Shown in pieces: positions 7,127-14,919 of a stretch of DNA of 23,230 nt. The DNA is from Pseudomonadota bacterium. GTDB lineage: Bacteria > Pseudomonadota > Alphaproteobacteria > Sphingomonadales > Sphingomonadaceae. Where the stretch lies: contig JAFAEG010000024.1 of NCBI GenBank assembly GCA_023424095.1, positions 1 to 23,230 of the forward strand, read 5' to 3'. The position numbers and the translations under genes are program-made. The notes under the pieces are model-generated. The model ran no database searches. It worked only from the letters and a program-made list of their open reading frames with translations, and was not told the DNA's origin. The first letter of the stretch is position 1, and each line of letters begins with the position of its first letter.

Positions 7127-9382
7127 ATGGTTGAGCGCAGGCCGCCCAAGCCATACGGGCGGGCTGATCGGGGTCGGTTGCGTAGGCATCATCTGTTTCT
7201 GTTGACGGGGCTTGCGGGCGGCATCATTGCCGCGCCGCTGCCTGCGCTCGGCCAAAGCCAGCGAAGTTCGAGCCCGCCGCCCGTGCCGGCGACCGGCCCG
7301 ATCATTCCCGATTCCCAGTTCGAGGAGGAGGTGCCGGCGCTCGATCCGGAGCTGACCCAGCCGCTCGAGCCATTGACCCCGATCGTGCCGCCGGACGGCA
7401 ATCCGGTCACGCCGCCGCGTCCCTTTCCGCCCGATCCCGGCCCGGTCGAGGATGCGCCGCTGGGCGACGCGGAACTGGCCGAGCCGTTGCCGCCGCTGGA
7501 AGGCTTCGACGTCCAGCCCGCCGCCACCGCCGAAGCCGCGCCGCAGGGCGAGGAACTGCCGCCGGTCCGCTACACGCTGAACGTGACCGGGCTCGACTCG
7601 ATCGGCCTGGAATCCCGCTTCCGCGGCCTTTCCGCGCTCGAGGATGCGCACGGCGAGGCGGTGAACGGCGCGATGATCGAGGCACGGGCGCGCGAGGATG
7701 AGACGCTGGCCGTGCGCCTGCTCCATTCCGAAGGCTATTATGACGGGACGGCGAGCACGACGATCGTCCCCGCGACCGGCCCCGACGGCCGCGTCACCAT
7801 CACCATCGCGGTCGTTCCGGGCGAGCGCTACAGCTTCGGCGAGATCAGCATCGCCGGCGCCGAGGGCGATGCCGCGACCCTGGCGCGCGAAGCTTTGATC
7901 CTGCGCCCGAACGACCCGATCGTCGCCGCCAATGTCGAGGCGGCGGAAGCCAATGTCCTGCTCCGCCTGCCGCAATCGGGCTATCCGTTCGCGCAACTGG
8001 GCGAGGATCCCGGCGAGGAAGGCGCGTCGCGGATCAACATTCGCGACATCCTGCTCGATCCCGACACGCAGCTGGGCGATTATGCCCTGCTCGTCGATCC
8101 CGGCCCGCGCGCGACCTTCCGCAACATCCTGTCGACCGGCCAGAAGCCGGCCTTCGAGGTCGATCACATCACCTTGTTGTCGCGCTTCAACCGCGACCAA
8201 TTGTTCGATCGCCGCCTGATGGACGACGTGCGCGAAGCGATGGTCGCGACGCGGCTGTTCAGCTCGGTGTCGGCCGAACCGGTCCGGACCGGCGATCTGG
8301 CGCCCGACGGCAGCGAATATGTCGACATATTGATCCGCCAGGAGGCCGGTCCGCCCCGCTCGCTCGACGCCAATATCGGTTATGCCACCGGTGAGGGCCT
8401 GCGCCTCGAGGGCGCGTGGGAGCATCGCCAATTCTTCCGGCCCGAAGGTTCGGTTCGAGCCCGCGCAGTGCTCGGCACCAACGAGCAGTCGGCCGGCGTG
8501 CGGCTGCGCTTCAACAATTGGCGGCTGCGCGACCAGGCGCTCTTGCTCCAGCTCGAGGCCGGCCGGCGCGATTTCGCGGCCTTCGAAGGCTATACGCTGC
8601 AACTTCTCGGCCTCGTCACGCGCGAATCCACGCCGATCTGGCAGAAGCGCTGGACCTATTCCTACGGTGCCGAACTGCTGGCCACCAACGAGAGCCAGGT
8701 CGGGGCGCCGGCCATCTCGCTCGGCCAGACCTATTTCATCGGCGGGCTGATCGGACAGCTCGGCTATGACGCGTCCAACAGCCTGCTCGATCCGACCTCC
8801 GGCTTCCGCCTGACCGCCCGCCTGAATCCCGAAGCGTCGCTGCGCGGCGACTTCGATTATTATCTGCGCACCCAGATCGACGGCAGTTACTACCAGCCCT
8901 TCGGCGAGAATTTCGTGCTGGCGGGGCGCGTCCGCTTGGGCTCGATCACCGGTGTCGAGCGTGACCAGCTGGCGCCCTCGCGGCGCTTCTATGCGGGCGG
9001 CGGCGGCTCCGTGCGCGGCTTCGGCTTCCAGCAATTGGGCCCGCGCATCACCGTCCCCAATCCGCGCTTCGATCCGCTCGAGGACGATCCCGCCGAAGTG
9101 CCGCCGACCCTGTCGCTGCCCAATGGCGGCCGCGGCCTGGCCGAGTTCGCGCTGGAGGGCCGCTATCGCTTCGGCAATTACGGCATCGTCGCCTTCGTCG
9201 ATGCCGGCAGCGTGACGACTCGCGAATATCCGAGCTTCGACGATATGCGCTTCGGCATCGGCATCGGCGGGCGGCTCTACACCAATTTCGGCCCGATCCG
9301 GGTCGACATCGCCACCCCGGTCGGTCGCCGCGTCGGCGAATCCTTGATCAATCTCTACATCTCCATCGGGCAGGCCTTCTGA
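7127..9382 (+). CDS. tamA: TamA-like Omp85-family outer-membrane protein (POTRA domains plus beta-barrel)
   Basis: The 751-residue product likely inserts substrates into the outer membrane or connects TamB to it. I chose ATG 7127, 16 nt after the upstream stop, because a basic N-terminus, a hydrophobic stretch (HHLFLLTGLAGGIIAAPLPA) and a signal-cleavage-like ALGQ follow. The in-frame TTG at 7040 would overlap the CHAT gene by 71 nt and add about 29 residues that do not look like a signal. After the signal there is an unusually long Pro/Glu-rich linker (about 45-150). POTRA-type modules follow (about 155-405; GYYDG and PGERYSFGEISIAG are typical), then a 16-stranded-type barrel (about 410-751). 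The Omp85 L6 motif VRGF is at 629-632, preceded by a Gly run, and the C-terminus ends in Phe as expected of OMPs. The next gene is tamB, overlapping by 1 nt, which supports TamA over a ShlB/FhaC-type TpsB or BamA. Confidence 0.86.
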   Translation: MVERRPPKPYGRADRGRLRRHHLFLLTGLAGGIIAAPLPALGQSQRSSSPPPVPATGPIIPDSQFEEEVPALDPELTQPLEPLTPIVPPDGNPVTPPRPFPPDPGPVEDAPLGDAELAEPLPPLEGFDVQPAATAEAAPQGEELPPVRYTLNVTGLDSIGLESRFRGLSALEDAHGEAVNGAMIEARAREDETLAVRLLHSEGYYDGTASTTIVPATGPDGRVTITIAVVPGERYSFGEISIAGAEGDAATLAREALILRPNDPIVAANVEAAEANVLLRLPQSGYPFAQLGEDPGEEGASRINIRDILLDPDTQLGDYALLVDPGPRATFRNILSTGQKPAFEVDHITLLSRFNRDQLFDRRLMDDVREAMVATRLFSSVSAEPVRTGDLAPDGSEYVDILIRQEAGPPRSLDANIGYATGEGLRLEGAWEHRQFFRPEGSVRARAVLGTNEQSAGVRLRFNNWRLRDQALLLQLEAGRRDFAAFEGYTLQLLGLVTRESTPIWQKRWTYSYGAELLATNESQVGAPAISLGQTYFIGGLIGQLGYDASNSLLDPTSGFRLTARLNPEASLRGDFDYYLRTQIDGSYYQPFGENFVLAGRVRLGSITGVERDQLAPSRRFYAGGGGSVRGFGFQQLGPRITVPNPRFDPLEDDPAEVPPTLSLPNGGRGLAEFALEGRYRFGNYGIVAFVDAGSVTTREYPSFDDMRFGIGIGGRLYTNFGPIRVDIATPVGRRVGESLINLYISIGQAF

Positions 9383-12300
9383 TGGCCAGCGTCGCGGATA
9401 CGGGCGACCAGGCCCCGCCCTCGCCGCCCCCTCCGCCGGAGGTCATCGTCATCCGCCGCAGCCCCTGGCGGCGCGTGGCGAAATGGACCGCCATCGTCGT
9501 CGGCGCGCTGCTCGCCGCGCTCATCGCCTTCCTGCTTTGGCTGAATTCCGATTCCGGCCGGCGCTTCATCGTCGACCAGATCAACGGCCTGGAAATGGCA
9601 TCCGGCCTGAAGATCAACATCGACCGGATCGACGGCTCGATCTGGGGCGAGATGACGGTCCACGGCCTGACCCTGGCCGATCCCGAAGGCGTGTTCTTCG
9701 CCGCCGACACGGCCGAGGTGAATTACAGTCCGCTTTCCTACGTTCGGCGAAGCCAGATCGAAATTCATGCGCTGCATGTCCCGACCGCGCGCCTGTCGCG
9801 GCTGCCGGTGCTGCGCACGGTCGATCCGAACGCACCTTTGATCCCCGATATCCTGCTCGACATCGATGACGTGCGGGTCGACCGGCTGCAGATCGACCCG
9901 GCGGTGACCGGCCGGGCGCACGCATTGCGGATCGCGGGCAACGTCCACCTGGCCGAGAGCGCGGTGCGCACGGATCTCGACATCTCGGCGCTGACCGAAG
10001 AGGGGCTGGCCGGGGGCGACCGGCTGACCGCCCGGCTCGACGCCGCGCCAGAGCAGGACCGGCTGGGCATCGAATTGTTCGTGGACGCGCCCGCCAACGG
10101 CTTCGTCGCCAGCATGACCGGCATCGAAAAGCGCCTGCGCACCGAAATTCGCGGGCGGGGCGACTGGAGTAATTGGGCCGGCCGCCTGAATGCGGCGCTG
10201 GACGAAGACGGTTTCGCCGACCTCGCCATCCAGGCGCAGGACGGCCGCTTCACGGTGAACGGCCCGACCCGGCCGGACCTGTTCGTCACCGGCCCGGCCC
10301 AGCGCCTGACCGGACCCTATGTGCAATTGAATTTCGGCGGCACCTGGATCGACCGCCGGATCGAGGGCATCGACCTCAGCCTCAACAGCCGGGCGCTGGC
10401 GATCGTCGCGGAAGGCGCGATCGATCTCGGCCAGAGCCAGTATCGCGATCTCGCCATCGGCGCGCGTTTGCTGCAGCCCGGCGCGATCGCCCCCAATCTG
10501 TCCGGCCGCGACGTCCGCCTCGCTCTGGTGATGAACGGCGCGATGGCCACCCCCGCCGTGGCTTATGAAGTCTCCGCCCAGTCGATCGGCATTTCCACCC
10601 GCACGCTGGAGAATTTCCGCGCGAGCGGCGCGGCGCGGGTCGATGCCGACCGGATCGTCGTGCCGGTCGCCGCCACCATGTCGCGCATCACCGGGCTGCC
10701 GGACGCGGTCGGCGGGCTGCTCACCAACGTCCGCATCAACGGCGATTTGCTGATCGAGGGGACCAACCTCCTTTCCGACAATCTGCGCGTCCGCTCCGAC
10801 CGCGCCGACGCCGTGCTCGCCATCGCCTTCGACCTCAGCCGCGGCACCTACAATGTCGGCATCCAGGGCCGGGTGAACGACTATCTGGTCCAGTCGATCG
10901 GCGTGTTCGACATTTCCAGCGACTTCGACCTGGTCGGCCGCGCCGACGGCTTCGGCCTGCAGGGCCGCGTCTCGGTCCGCAGCCGCCGCATCTTCAACCA
11001 GACCGCGCTGGACCTGCTGGGCGGCATGGCGACCGCCACCGCGACGATCAATGTCGGCGGCAATGGCGACATCCGCATCGGCGACGTCCGGCTGACCGCG
11101 CCGCAGCTCCGGATCACCGAGGGCGGCGGCAATTATTATGCCGACGGGCGGATCGCCCTGCAGCTGCGCGGCACCAGCAATCGTTATGGCGACGTCGCCG
11201 TGCAGATTGGCGGCACGATCAGCGCGCCCAGGGTCGAGCTGACGATCGCCGAGGCCGGCTTCGGCGTCGGCCTGCGCGCGATCACCGCCAACATCGTCGC
11301 GACCGCGCAGGGCTATCAGGTCAACGCCACCGGCCAATCCAATTACGGGCCGTTCGAGGCGGACCTGCTGATCCTCGCCCGCGCCGGGCCGCTGACCGTG
11401 CAGGTGAACCGCCTGCTGTTCGCCGGCGTGACCTTCGCCGGGCAGATCCAGCAGACCCAAGCCGGGCCGTTCGCCGGTTCGCTCACCGCCAGCGGGCGCG
11501 GCATCGACGGCAATATCCAGCTCGCCGCCTTGGGCCCGCGCCAGCGGATCGAGATCGACGCGACCGCGCAGAATGCGGTGATCCCCAGCACAGTCGAGGG
11601 CGTTGGCGACATCAATATCGAGCGCGGCATCATCGACGTCGCGATCAGCCTGCCCACCACCGGCGATCCCTTCGCGATCTACGAGGCGACCGGCGACGTG
11701 CAGGTCGCGAACCTGCGCGCCGGGAGCTTCGCGCTCAGCCGGGCGCGGGCGAACATCAATTATGCCGGCAACAGCGGCAATGCCCGCTTCGTCGCGACCG
11801 GATCGAGCGGCGTGCCCTTCGACCTGGCGGGCAATGCCGATCTGAACCCGGAGCGGATCCGGCTGGCGCTGCAGGGCACAGCCAACAGCATCCCCTTCCG
11901 TTTCGCCGAGCCAGCGGTGATCGAACAGGTGGAGGATGCCTGGGTGCTTCGCCCGGTGAACGTCCAGCTGGAAGGCGGGCGCGGCTCGATGCGGCTGGCC
12001 GGCCGGTTTGGCGACGGCCTGATCATCCAGTCCCGCCTCGATGCGTTCGACATCGCCATCGCGAACGCCATCAGCCCGGGCCTCGGCCTGGGCGGCGAAG
12101 CGACCGGCAGCCTGGATTTCTATCTCCCCGCCGACGGCACCTTCCCGCGCGCCGAATCGCGGCTGAACATCCGCAATTTCACCCGCACCGGCATCGCCGT
12201 CCGCTCCGTCCCGGTCGACATCTCGCTGACCGGCGCCTTGCGCCCCGAAGGCGGCTCGCTGGCGTCGGTGTTCCGGCAGGGCGGCAATGTCATCGGCCGG

Positions 12301-13674
12301 CTGCAGGCGAACCTCACCCCGCTTCCGCCGGGCGCCGGCAGTTGGACCGAGCGGCTGCGCTCGGCGCCACTGGGCGGCGGCATACGCTATAACGGCCCGG
12401 CCAGCGTACTCACCTCGCTCGCCGGCCTGACCGGGCATCAGCTCCAGGGTCCGATCGCGGTGGGCGCCGACTTCACCGGCCGCGTCGACAATCCGCAGTT
12501 CAACGGCATCGTCCGCGCCGAGAACGTCACCTACACGAACGAGACCTACGGCACGCGGATCACCAACATCGCGCTGGACGGCCGCTTCAACGGTCCGGAA
12601 TTGCAGATCACCTCCCTGACCGGGCGCGCCGGCGAAGGCACGGTGCGGGCGAGCGGGTCGATCGGCCTGTCCAGCGCGGCCGGCTATCCGATCACGCTCG
12701 ACGCGCGGCTGGACAATGCCCGGCTGGCGCGCAGCGAGGACATTTCCGCGACCGCGACCGGCGACATCCAGGTCCGCAACCTGCCGAACGAGCGCGCGAT
12801 CATCCGCGGCCGGCTGGAGCTGGGCGAGATCCGATACCAGATCGTCCGGCAGGGCGGGGCACAGGTCGTGAACCTGTCCGGCGTCCGCCGCCGGGGCGAG
12901 CCGCTCGTCCAGCCGGGCCAGCAGCGCGAGGCCGCCGCCGCGGTCCCGAGCGCATGGCGGCTGGAGCTCGACCTGGTCGCCGACAACCGCGTGTTCGTGT
13001 CCGGCATGGGGCTGGAATCCGAATGGGGCGCGAACCTGCAGGTGCGCGGTTCGACCTCGACCCCGATCCTGACCGGGACGATCGATCTGGTGCGCGGCAC
13101 CCTGAGCTTCGCCGGCCGGCGCTTCATCCTGGACGACCGCTCCAACATCTCCTTCCCGCGGCGCGGCGACGGCGTGATCAACCCGCAGATCGAGATCACC
13201 GCCACATCCGAGATTGACGACGTGAACGTGTCGGTGGTGGTCGAAGGCTCGGCCGGCAATCCGCGGATCAGCTTCGCGGCGGTCCCCGATCTGCCGCAGG
13301 ACGAAATCGTCAGCCGCATCCTGTTCGGCAGCTCGGTCTCCGAAATCTCCGCGATCCAGGCGATCCAGCTCGCGGCGTCACTGAACTCGCTGCGCGGCGG
13401 CAGCGGTGGGCTCGATCCCTTGGGCTCGCTGCAGCGCGCCGCCGGCATCGACCGCCTCCGCATCCTGGGCGAGGACGACACGACCGGGCGCGGCACCGCC
13501 GTCGCCGCCGGCTTCTATCTGAGCGACGACATCTACATCGAGATCATCACCGACGCGGAAGGCTTCACCGCCACCCAGCTGGAGATTTCGCTGTCGCCGA
13601 CGCTCAGCATCCTCTCGCAGTTCGGGACGACGACGGGGACGAACGTGAATTTGCGCTATTCGCGGGACTATTGA
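9382..13674 (+). CDS. tamB: TamB-like inner-membrane-anchored translocation/assembly protein
   Basis: The 1430-residue product has a Pro-rich cytoplasmic N-terminus and one transmembrane helix (about 34-54, WTAIVVGALLAALIAFLLWL). This is followed by the family's typical start of the periplasmic part (SGRRFIVDQIN, then DGSIWGEMTVHGLTLADPEG). A very long beta-rich region forms the middle. The C-terminal TamB domain (about 1190-1430) is well preserved: GTIDLVRGTLSFAGRRF, then LPQDEIVSRILFG from about residue 1304, and a final segment ending in an aromatic residue. Known TamB proteins are hydrophobic-grooved beta-taco bridges between the membranes, working with TamA in OMP assembly and/or as AsmA-like phospholipid carriers. 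Its ATG overlaps the tamA stop (TGATG), so the two are translationally coupled. It ends the four-gene + strand unit and is followed by a strong inverted repeat. No frameshift or odd composition seen. Confidence 0.93.
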   Translation: MASVADTGDQAPPSPPPPPEVIVIRRSPWRRVAKWTAIVVGALLAALIAFLLWLNSDSGRRFIVDQINGLEMASGLKINIDRIDGSIWGEMTVHGLTLADPEGVFFAADTAEVNYSPLSYVRRSQIEIHALHVPTARLSRLPVLRTVDPNAPLIPDILLDIDDVRVDRLQIDPAVTGRAHALRIAGNVHLAESAVRTDLDISALTEEGLAGGDRLTARLDAAPEQDRLGIELFVDAPANGFVASMTGIEKRLRTEIRGRGDWSNWAGRLNAALDEDGFADLAIQAQDGRFTVNGPTRPDLFVTGPAQRLTGPYVQLNFGGTWIDRRIEGIDLSLNSRALAIVAEGAIDLGQSQYRDLAIGARLLQPGAIAPNLSGRDVRLALVMNGAMATPAVAYEVSAQSIGISTRTLENFRASGAARVDADRIVVPVAATMSRITGLPDAVGGLLTNVRINGDLLIEGTNLLSDNLRVRSDRADAVLAIAFDLSRGTYNVGIQGRVNDYLVQSIGVFDISSDFDLVGRADGFGLQGRVSVRSRRIFNQTALDLLGGMATATATINVGGNGDIRIGDVRLTAPQLRITEGGGNYYADGRIALQLRGTSNRYGDVAVQIGGTISAPRVELTIAEAGFGVGLRAITANIVATAQGYQVNATGQSNYGPFEADLLILARAGPLTVQVNRLLFAGVTFAGQIQQTQAGPFAGSLTASGRGIDGNIQLAALGPRQRIEIDATAQNAVIPSTVEGVGDINIERGIIDVAISLPTTGDPFAIYEATGDVQVANLRAGSFALSRARANINYAGNSGNARFVATGSSGVPFDLAGNADLNPERIRLALQGTANSIPFRFAEPAVIEQVEDAWVLRPVNVQLEGGRGSMRLAGRFGDGLIIQSRLDAFDIAIANAISPGLGLGGEATGSLDFYLPADGTFPRAESRLNIRNFTRTGIAVRSVPVDISLTGALRPEGGSLASVFRQGGNVIGRLQANLTPLPPGAGSWTERLRSAPLGGGIRYNGPASVLTSLAGLTGHQLQGPIAVGADFTGRVDNPQFNGIVRAENVTYTNETYGTRITNIALDGRFNGPELQITSLTGRAGEGTVRASGSIGLSSAAGYPITLDARLDNARLARSEDISATATGDIQVRNLPNERAIIRGRLELGEIRYQIVRQGGAQVVNLSGVRRRGEPLVQPGQQREAAAAVPSAWRLELDLVADNRVFVSGMGLESEWGANLQVRGSTSTPILTGTIDLVRGTLSFAGRRFILDDRSNISFPRRGDGVINPQIEITATSEIDDVNVSVVVEGSAGNPRISFAAVPDLPQDEIVSRILFGSSVSEISAIQAIQLAASLNSLRGGSGGLDPLGSLQRAAGIDRLRILGEDDTTGRGTAVAAGFYLSDDIYIEIITDAEGFTATQLEISLSPTLSILSQFGTTTGTNVNLRYSRDY

Positions 13675-13694
13675 GGGCGATCCCACCTGCCCAT

Positions 13695-13811
13695 CCCACT
13701 CATCCTGAGTAGGGACTGAGCGAAGTCGAAGGCCCGTATCGAAGGACTGGTTCGTGCAGGTCCTTCGATACGCCATTTCGACAAGCTCAATGGCTACTCA
13801 GGATGAGCGGG
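13695..13811. repeat. Long imperfect inverted repeat between convergent tamB and moaA; probable bidirectional terminator
   Basis: The outer arms CTCATCCTGAGTAG (13699-13712) and CTACTCAGGATGAG (13794-13807) are perfect complements. They extend with one mismatch through CCC/GGG to 13695 and 13811. The inner arms CGTATCGAAGGAC (13735-13747) and GTCCTTCGATACG (13760-13772) are also perfect, closing on a 12-nt loop. The segments between pair partly (TGAGC and GTCGAA shared). From memory, near-identical palindromic elements are scattered between genes in sphingomonad genomes; copy number cannot be checked here. Its place between two converging genes fits a transcript end on both strands. There is no T-run, so it would not be a classical intrinsic terminator. 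Confidence 0.8.
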
Positions 13812-13818
13812 GAGGAGA

Positions 13819-14826
13819 TTAGCCGCCCGTCACGCTCATGTGCCGCGCTACCGCGGGCGCCGCTCGGGCAATGTCGAAATCGTGAGCCTGCGGCTTTGCG
13901 GCGAGCGCCTGGTCGATCGCCGCATTCACCGCCGCGCCGTCGCCGGCCCGCAGCTTCTCCCGCAGCTCCACCTTCCGGGCGTGGCCGAGGCAGGGATAGA
14001 GCGTGCCGGTCGCGGTGATGCGGACGCGGTTGCAACTCGCGCAGAAATTGTTGGTCAGCGGCGTGATGAAGCCGATCCGCCCGCTCGTCTCCGCGACGTC
14101 ATAATAACGCGACGGTCCGCCGGTGCGGTGCGTGCTGGTGATCAGGGTGAAGCTTTGCTCCAGCGCGGCGCGGACTTCGGTCAGCGGCAGATAGCGGTCG
14201 GTGCGATCCTCCTCGACCAAACCGAGCGGCATCGTCTCGATCAGGCTCAGATCGAAGCCGCGCGCGCCGCACCAGGCGAGCATGTCGCCAATCTCATCAT
14301 CGTTCAGCCCCTTCAGCGCGACCATGTTGATCTTCACCCGCAGGCCGGCAGCGGCGGCCGCATCGACCCCGTCCAGCACCCGCGCCAGATCGCCGCCCCG
14401 GGTGATCGCGCGAAACCGCTCCGGGTCGCGGCTGTCCAGGCTGACATTGATCCGCCGTACGCCAGCCGCCGCGAGGGCGTCAGCGGCTTCGGCAAGCCGG
14501 GTGCCGTTGGTGGTCAGGGTCAGTTCGTCCAGCCCCCGGCCGAGCCAGCCGGCAAGCGACCGGACCAGATCGAGCACCCCGGGACGCACCAATGGCTCGC
14601 CGCCGGTCAGCCGGATGCGCCGCACGCCGCGGCCGATCAGCAGCGCACCGAGTGCCGCCAGTTCGTCCACGCTCAGCAGCTCCGCGCGCGGCAGGAAGCG
14701 CATCCGCTCCGGCATGCAATAGACGCAGCGCAGGTCGCAGCGGTCGGTGACCGACAGCCGCACATAGTCGATCCGCCGGCCGAAACCGTCGATCAGTTCC
14801 TGGGTCGCGGATAGAGCCTCTGCCAC
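13819..14826 (-). CDS. moaA: GTP 3',8-cyclase (molybdenum cofactor biosynthesis protein A)
   Basis: The 335-residue radical-SAM enzyme is cytoplasmic and converts GTP to 3',8-cyclo-7,8-dihydro-GTP, the first step of molybdopterin synthesis. The N-terminal radical-SAM cluster is Cys30, Cys34, Cys37 (CxxxCxxC in TDRCDLRCVYC). The SAM-binding GGEP motif follows at 75-78. The second, substrate-binding 4Fe-4S cluster is Cys262, Cys265, Cys279 (CxxCx13C). The C-terminal Gly-Gly needed by MoaA is present at the very end (SVTGG), so the gene looks complete and functional. The start is a GTG with only a weak ribosome site. No other moa or moe gene is adjacent, so the gene stands alone between a convergent tamB and a divergent hydrolase. 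Length is normal for the family. Confidence 0.97.
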   Translation of the reverse strand: MAEALSATQELIDGFGRRIDYVRLSVTDRCDLRCVYCMPERMRFLPRAELLSVDELAALGALLIGRGVRRIRLTGGEPLVRPGVLDLVRSLAGWLGRGLDELTLTTNGTRLAEAADALAAAGVRRINVSLDSRDPERFRAITRGGDLARVLDGVDAAAAAGLRVKINMVALKGLNDDEIGDMLAWCGARGFDLSLIETMPLGLVEEDRTDRYLPLTEVRAALEQSFTLITSTHRTGGPSRYYDVAETSGRIGFITPLTNNFCASCNRVRITATGTLYPCLGHARKVELREKLRAGDGAAVNAAIDQALAAKPQAHDFDIARAAPAVARHMSVTGG

Positions 14827-14919
14827 CCGCGCAGCCTATGCCCGCAGCGGTGGCGCGGCAATGGCGCCCCCGGCATCGATCCTGTTTCCGCCTCCGCATC
14901 CTTGCCCTATCAAGCGGTC
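14827..14919. promoter_or_regulatory. Short divergent intergenic region between moaA and the serine-hydrolase lipoprotein gene
   Basis: This 93-bp segment separates two genes facing apart and must hold promoters for both unless transcripts begin farther away. I could not pick out a convincing -35/-10 pair or Shine-Dalgarno site on either strand; only a TATCAA hexamer lies 10 nt before the + strand ATG. Confidence 0.3.

Noticed and set aside
7127..9382. ShlB/FhaC-type two-partner transporter for the upstream exoprotein
   Set aside because: The POTRA and barrel sequences look like TamA (GGGGSVRGF, GYATGEG..EGAWEHR) and the gene overlaps tamB. A transport role for the exoprotein stays possible but the family is TamA.
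14827..14919. Molybdenum-cofactor riboswitch or a defined promoter upstream of moaA
   Set aside because: Only 93 bp of mostly GC-rich sequence with no extended helices or hexamer pair I could support.
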